Assembly: GCA_030272155.1 (NCBI GenBank)
Contig: CP126200.1
Location: 5,034,001 to 5,098,000 of the forward strand
DNA: 64,000 bases
Direction: 5' to 3'
DNA from: Tetradesmus obliquus
Taxonomy: Eukaryota; Chlorophyta; Chlorophyceae; Sphaeropleales; Scenedesmaceae
In this document: one piece after another, positions 58,144-64,000 of the stretch
Position numbering within the stretch: the first letter of the stretch is position 1
Layout: each line of letters starts with the position of its first letter
The notes under the pieces: generated by a model
The model's input: the letters and a program-made list of their open reading frames with translations, nothing else
Told to the model about the DNA's origin: nothing
Database searches by the model: none
Program-made: the position numbers and the translations under genes

Positions 58144-61100
58144 GGACCGCTTTGTTGGGCAGTTGACAGCGCATCCAGCTGCTGTTGTAGGCGCAGTATG
58201 CAATGCATCTGCTATCGGCTTTTGTTGCGTGTGTTGCACCCGCCAGTTCAACAGGCGCTGGGCACTGTCTAGTAGTGCAGTGCCTGGCGCAGTGTCTGGC
58301 GAGGTGTGTTTGGGCAATGGCGGCGGGGCGCGCTGCACAGCTTCGCAGCACGAGTGTTGCTGCTGCTGCTGCTGCTGCCGCTGGCAGTAATCATTACAAG
58401 TGCCGCTGTTGCTGTGGCGTGCATGCGGTTCTCATCCTTTGTTGTCGCCGAAGAGTTGAGCTACGTGCATGCAGTGGTGGCCTGCTTTCAGCAGACAGCA
58501 GTATGAGTTCAGGTTTGAAAGTCGTGGGTTTTGATAAGTTACAAACAGCCGTCATTGTCCCAACCTCTGTGGTAAAGATGAAATCTTGATACCGGCGGTC
58601 AGGGGACGCAGTGGCGTCTGCAATAGTGCAATCCATGGAGCGTCAAGCAACTGTTGCAGCAACAGCTGATGATGTTTCTGCAGAATACGCACACAGCCTA
58701 CCTCACTGTCTATAATGCACCCATCAGATTTGCAGGCGATCTGCATTCACTAGAGCGCCCTGCCTTGCTGCAGCTAACATGAAATGCTTCCAACCACCAG
58801 TGGTACCAGGCAACACCCCACACCAACTCAACCGCACAACTTGACAACACAGCAACTGACATCGCACGCTTACAGCAGCTGCTACTGGAATCTGCAGTTG
58901 CTAGCTATAGCACAGTCAGCACACTAGCAGTGCTGCTCCACGTGCTCACCCCCAGAAGCCATTTTGCTGCCAAGCGTGACAAATGCTGCCATATTCAACA
59001 CACAGTCAGCTGCACTCGCACTGTAGCACATCACGCATGATGCCACAGAGTAGCTGGTGCAATGCTCAACAGATCAAAATGCCAAGCGCGTCGGCATATA
59101 GTTGTAACTTATTCGCCATTGCTAATGCTCGCCATTGCTGGCTGCGAAGCAGCGTCAAATGCCAGGCACCAACGGGCGCAGATCTATCTAGACAGTAAAG
59201 GTTCAGCGGCTGCAAACAGGGTGTGGGCAGCGCTGCTGACCAACCTGCCACATGCAACCACCCCTGTCTTGAGAGAGCTGTGTGTAGCGTACTTCATCAC
59301 AATGTTTGCTACACATTCACAGGAAAGCAGCTGCCATTCGTCTCTGCAGCACCACGGCCGGCCTGTAAACCACCAGATGCAGACGGGTTGAAAATTCACA
59401 CACTTTTACTTCAAACAGAGCGAGGCAAGCACTCTGCCGCACTGCAGAGAGAGGCTTGACCGCCGGCACTCTTACGCCAAAACATGGACACACCTGACGA
59501 TGCAGACTGTCCCACCTACCCACCCACACAGATGCACCACAGACGGCGAGTGTGCAACAGCATGCAGCTAGCTGCTGCAGCGCTGCAACATGTGCAGCTG
59601 CTTACACCAGGCTGTTGCACATTGGCACCATCCACACACCAGCAAACTGAGTTCTGCCGGGTCTGCTATTGGCTGAACGACCTTCCAGACTACACACAAC
59701 CACAAAGGCACTTCAACAGCATGCTGTCGAAAGGCCCCTGACGCAGATGCGGCAGTCAGCCTGTTCCACACGCTTCCATGCTACATTCCATATCCAGAAC
59801 CCCATGATGCTACTGCTGAATGCACACATTTTCCCTGTGTGTAGATTGTGCAGCGCCACACATGCTGTGTCACAGCATTTGCAGCGCAGCACATGTGGAT
59901 GGGAGTGCTGCCTTTGCCATCAACACTACCTGGGGTGGTGCTGCCCTCCCCGCCTGTGTCACTGCTACTTGCAGTCCGCCCCGGATCACAGCTCCATGCA
60001 TGTTAGGCCTGCAGCTGGCAGCCGTTGCGAAGCAACCGACTGTGGTGCCAAACAACATCACATCAACGCAGAAGCAAAGCAAGATGGTCCTGCAGGTGGC
60101 ACCCGTTTTGATGCCAGCCAGCACGTTGAACAAAGCAGCAGCAAACATAGAACTGCCGGCACCAGCCATATCTGGCCATGCTTAATGAAATGCTCCGACG
60201 GCGTCCACACAGCCTATTGCCATGCTGCAGCTGGGCTGCACGTTGCTAAACCATCAGGCCTAGCTAGCCAGGCTAGCAGCAGAGTCACAGTCTCTTCGGC
60301 TCGAACCAAATGCCTCAAGCAACCGTAGAGGACAAAGGGCGTGCCGTGCAACCCCATCGATCAGCCATGCAACACTCACACCATGGTCCCATGCATTGCA
60401 TCTGCAGCACCGTGCATTGCCCACTGCAAGGCACCACAGGGCTGCTTTGTGGCACTACCAACACAATGCAGAGACCTAGGAGGAACATCAGCACAACACG
60501 TGAAATACATAACACACATGCTGCCGTTGATCTGCCACTGTCAACCAGCACCGGCACAAATGTGCAAAGAGCTGCTGTGCTGCAACCGTCTCCAAGCAGT
60601 TGCTTCAAGCCGTGCAAGACAAACATGCAGGCACTTCCATCGCATAGTAACATGCAAGCCCATATAAGGCTCCATATACCCTGATGCACATGTCAAGCAG
60701 ATCAAATGCATCGCAGCTGGGGATGCAAAAATTTAGCCGCGCCACACTGAACAAAGCAGCGACAGCCAGCATAGCGGTGCTGCTGCTGCTGCCGAAGCTG
60801 CTGCATCTCAGCCAAACACATCTCGCCGTTTTGCCCAACACAAGTGCAACAACAAAGCATTGCACTCAACCGCACAGACGCAGAACGGGGTGCAATCCAT
60901 GTACAATAATGAAATGAGTGCAGTGTGCTGCACATACTAATACCGTTGCCCATACACAACTCGTGCAGTGCCAGAGAGGACTCACAGCTGACAGCATACA
61001 AGCCGTCAATTGCATATAGAGGCTTCTACAACATGGCACTGCCCTGCTACATGCTGGCACTGCTGCTGATTAGCATCTAGGCCGCACAAAGCGCCTCCTG

Positions 61101-61486
61101 CCATGTTGTCCATGCAATGCAATTTGCCTACCAATGCCTCATTCTAAGCAGCACAAGCCTCAATCCTGCAGCACGACTCAGGCGAACCAGAAACCAAGCG
61201 ATCTTGCATCAGACCATCCTCACGTGTGTCAGCCACACCGTACTCTAAAAAATTAGAGCAGAAGAAACTCCATGTGACCACACAGCATCTGAAGGTTTCA
61301 TGAATTGCACTGCAGCGCAACACACCAATGCATCGCCCCCTCGCCTGCACACGTATCGTGCAGGCAAGTGCAGCTCAGATCTGGTGCATGCAAACATGCA
61401 GTGAGTAACAGCACACCAATGCTGCAGCATGCCAGGCAGGCTTGCAGTCGTTGAGAGCAACTGCAAGCAAGTTAGCGCATCAACAG

Positions 61487-61570
61487 CACTACATGGGGGC
61501 ACATGTGCACTACATGGGGGCACATGTGCACTACATGGGGGCACATGTGCACTACATGGGGGCACATGTG
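61487..61570. repeat. 21-bp minisatellite, 4 copies
   Basis: CACTACATGGGGGCACATGTG repeated four times without change, followed by a degenerate fifth start (CACTGCATCA). Each unit contains the palindrome CACATGTG. Confidence 0.95.
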
Positions 61571-61614
61571 CACTGCATCATGCTCAACCAGCACTGTGCA
61601 CTGCATTGGCAGCC

Positions 61615-61930
61615 CACAGGGGCACTGCAGCTGTTGCCACCTGCATCTGAGCAGGAACATATGACGACATGCTGCTGCTACTGCTGCTGCTGCTGTAAAC
61701 ATGTTGCGCTGTTGTGCATGCTGGCACAGACCAGGCCTGACAAAACAAGCTGACACAGACACACGTCAACAACATGCTGCTGCTGCAAACATGGTGCACT
61801 GCAGCTGTTGCCGCCTGCACCTGAGCAGGCACCCTTGACCGCTGTGCTGCTGCTGTTGCTGCTGCTGTAAACATGTTGCACAGTTGTGTATGCTGGCACA
61901 GACCAGGCCTGACAAACAAGCTGGCAAGCT
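61615..61930. repeat. Direct repeat of about 175 bp, two copies
   Basis: GGCACTGCAGCTGTTGCCAC...GAGCAGG (from about 61622) and TGCTGTAAACATGTTGC...GACCAGGCCTGACAAA are repeated from about 61797, with 10-15% differences. Confidence 0.8.
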
Positions 61931-62038
61931 GAACACATCCACACAACCAGCTGCGACACATCAGCTGCCGACACAACCGCAGGTGCGCAGTGCACTAAGA
62001 GACGCTGCTGCATGAATGCAACCAAACACTACCGTGCT

Positions 62039-62185
62039 GCTTCTCAGCCCCTGCTCCTGCGCAGCCGAATGATCTAGCTGCTCTTCACTGTAAGCTCATC
62101 CCGCAGCGTAGACTTCTCAGCCCCTGCTCCTGCGCAGCCGCATGATCTGTCCGTTCTTCACTATGAACTCATCCCGCAGTGTGAA
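62039..62185 (-). repeat. 74-bp tandem duplication of a gene's 3' coding end
   Basis: 62039-62112 and 62113-62185 are adjacent copies. The right-hand copy is the real C-terminus (FTLRDEFIVKNGQIMRLRRS then stop). The left copy, now in the 3' UTR, has drifted (AATGATCTAGCTG against CATGATCTGTCCG). Confidence 0.9.
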
Positions 62186-63094
62186 CTTCCTCAGGCCCCA
62201 CTTGAAGGTGTACTGAGCCACCACCAGGCTGGGTTTAGCCTTGGGGTCTGGGCAGGTCACACTCAGCAGCGGCTCAGGCATGCTGCTCGCCAGCTCAGCA
62301 GCTGCTGCTGCTGCATTGCTGCTGCTGCTGCTGTCTACTGCATTTGCTGCCACCATCTTTACGAGCTGATCCATGCCTGAGTTTAGGCGTCGGATGATAG
62401 CTGTCTTGCCTACATACAGCTGCTTGTCCATCCCCAGCATTTTAGCTGCCTCATGTAGCAGCTGCGAAACAGCTGCATCTGAGCCCCACTTAGTGTTGCC
62501 AGTTGCCAGCGCCGCAAGAAATGCATCTGCAAATGCATTTGCAACTGCACAGCTGATGCCCGGTGAGTTGCCGCTGCCAATGAAGCTACCGCTGCTATTG
62601 CCTGCAGCCGCCAGGTTGCCGGCACTGCTGCTGCTGCTGCTCATGCTGCTCAATGCACCGGAGCTCGGGTGCCCCTGCAAGCTGCTGCCAGCAGCAGCAT
62701 TTGGTACTGAGCTGCTTCTAGCCGCCAGCTCGCTGCCACCAAAGCTGCTGCTGCTGCCACCACTCATCAGTGCTGCAGATCCACCCTGGCTGCCACGCAG
62801 TGCCGGAGACGACTGAGATGAGTGCATTCGTGTAACCGCAAGTGCCACCAGCGAACCGCCGGTTGTCGAGCTAGCAGCACCCAAGCTAGTTACTGAGCTT
62901 CCCGTAGACTGTGTCTCAAGCGCTGCCATGCTCGCACTGTGTGGCAGCTGCCTGCCTGCATAGCTGCTGGCAGCAGATAGCCCAGCTGTGGTGGCAGTGC
63001 TGGCGCTGCTGCTGCTGAAGCTGCTGACAGTGCTGCCGCACACTGCTGCTGCAGTGCCCTTGCGCACAACACTGCCAGGGCCCGGGCTGCCTCC

Positions 63095-63138
<44 letters not shown>

Positions 63139-63906
63139 AGTTTGGCGGCAGGGGCGGCAGGCTGCGACTGCTGCTGCTGCCAGCTGCACCAAGCGCTGCC
63201 TGCTGATCTTGCAGGCTAGCAGACACTGCATCGGCTGCAGCTGACATGTGATGGGGTTCAATTACGCTGACATGGGCGCTCCTGCTCCTGCGAGGGGTGC
63301 CACTTTTGCTGCCGCTGCTCTTGGCATCAACTGCGCTGTGCGCTGTGCTGCGCCGCAGTATGCCCCGCAATCCCTTGCTGCTGCTGCCTGCGCCGTTGCT
63401 GCTGCCGCTGCCTGCCGCTGCATCCTCGTCCGCTGCCGCTTCTGCTGCTGCTGCGGCGGCTGCCGTGTTACGGTTGAATGACCCCATCGACACTGCCATG
63501 CGCAGCTGCTGCAGCTTCTCTTTGGCGCTGCTGCTGCCGCTGCCGCGGTTGCTGCCTCCATCCATACTGCATAGGCTGTTGGCAGAAGCTGAGGGGCGCA
63601 GAATGCGGTGGCTGCTGCATGTGGATGAGGTTTCAGGGTCCAGCACTTCAAAAACCTGGGGTTCAGGGGCCAGGGTTGTAGACGATGCTGCCCAGCTGAT
63701 GCGGGTGCTGCGGGGGGTGAGCCCTGCAGGCGATGGAAGGGGGCTGCTGTGGAAGCCTGCTGCTGCTGCTGCTGCTGTTGTATTGACACTGCCGCTGCTG
63801 CTGGCACGGCTAAATGCAGCAGTGCCAGGAGCAGTGCCATTGTATGGCAGGGACGCGTAAGACAGAGCAGCTGAGCTGATAGACGGCATGCTGTGGCGCA
63901 GCTCAA

Positions 63907-63941
<35 letters not shown>

Positions 63942-64000
63942 AGCTGCTGCCTGAGGGACTTGGTGTTCATTAGGGTGGTTGCCACAGCCTGCTGCAGCGT
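62117..64000 (-). CDS. Ser/Ala/Gln-rich protein with possible NTF2-like C-terminus (5' end at window edge)
   Basis: One open frame of about 627 codons from the right edge to a stop at 62117; the first ATG inside the window is 63970, but the frame stays open to the edge, so the N-terminus may lie outside. The first about 480 residues are low-complexity: a Gln run (about 11), Ala runs of 8-14, Ser runs, and basic spots such as RGILRRSTAH and TPRRSRSAHV that could be phosphorylation sites. The last about 140 residues are ordered: AFADAFLAALATGNTKWGSD, LLHEAAKMLGMDKQLYVGKT, TFKWGLRKFTLRDEFIVKNG. That order of helices then antiparallel strands suggests a SnoaL/NTF2-like fold. This is an inference from pattern only. 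No catalytic residues are claimed. Confidence 0.65.

Larger units (their letters stand above)
57885..62112. other. Gene-poor repeat-bearing interval
   Basis: No open frame on either strand convinced me. A plus-strand frame at 58306-58506 contains one hydrophobic helix, and a minus-strand frame at 58033-58338 lacks an ATG; both remain unproven. Minisatellites are listed separately. Confidence 0.45.

Noticed and set aside
58033-58338. Minus-strand frame of 101 codons ending LKKSLKTLLAQPVN
   Set aside because: It begins with a non-ATG codon, shows no splice partner, and has weak protein character.
59669-60328. Plus-strand frame of 219 codons
   Set aside because: Composition is that of the local repeat-rich intergenic DNA (His/Cys/Gln-rich), and competing frames of similar quality overlap it.

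Overview
The window looks like nuclear DNA of a green alga, most likely a chlorophycean (Sphaeropleales/Chlamydomonadales-like). The evidence is: genes broken by many GT-AG introns, coding exons rich in CAG/GCN runs (poly-Gln, poly-Ala, poly-Ser), (CTG)n runs in front of splice acceptors, hydroxyproline-rich-glycoprotein-type Ser-Pro repeats, VWA/sushi/LRR extracellular modules, and chlorophyte-style TGTAA poly(A) candidates. There is no bacterial operon structure. Genus is not determinable by eye. All gene models below were built by hand from splice signals and reading-frame continuity; none is backed by transcripts.

Layout. 1-4532 (minus): a J-domain protein with a Cys-rich zinc-binding segment and CS/p23-like segments, running off the left edge. 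5449-6288 (plus): a small, probably plastid-targeted protein with four RPGGR[A/G]GRD motifs. 6289-10768: about 4.5 kb with no gene I can defend, only degenerate repeats. 11289-33884 (minus): one giant gene of about 36 exons and about 4,180 residues, encoding signal peptide - VWA domain - about 15 DUF11-type units - about 10 Big_1/invasin-like Ig units - Cys-rich tail. Its centre (20.25-24.64 kb) is a recent tandem array of 685-bp exon+intron units, with a 1,370-bp higher-order copy. 36287-47131 (plus): a second giant extracellular gene (13 exons, about 2,258 residues), divergent from the first, with signal peptide, ephrin-receptor/GCC2-like Cys modules, two sushi-like modules, and a Ser-Pro C-terminus of about 1,200 residues made of 33-bp repeats. 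49.2-50.0 kb (minus): a dead 3' fragment of a non-LTR retrotransposon. 50589-53032 (plus): a secreted LRR protein of the LPxxW type. 54244-56110 (minus) and 56789-57884 (plus): two small divergent genes of unknown function. 57.9-62.1 kb: mostly repeats. 62117-64000 (minus): a low-complexity Ser/Ala/Gln-rich protein ending in a possible NTF2-like domain.

Three themes tie the window together. First, three neighbouring genes make large secreted, repeat-built extracellular-matrix or adhesion proteins. The two giants share a Cys module ending in Cys-Cys exactly at an exon boundary. Second, short tandem duplications repeatedly copy exon edges together with their splice sites ('exon-edge echoes'); I see about nine cases in five genes. 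The duplications range from decayed relics to fresh 685-bp and 1,370-bp copies of whole exons, so the window seems to catch exon-repeat proteins in the act of growing. Third, sense-strand (CTG)n runs sit in the pyrimidine tracts of many introns, while CAG runs are in coding exons.
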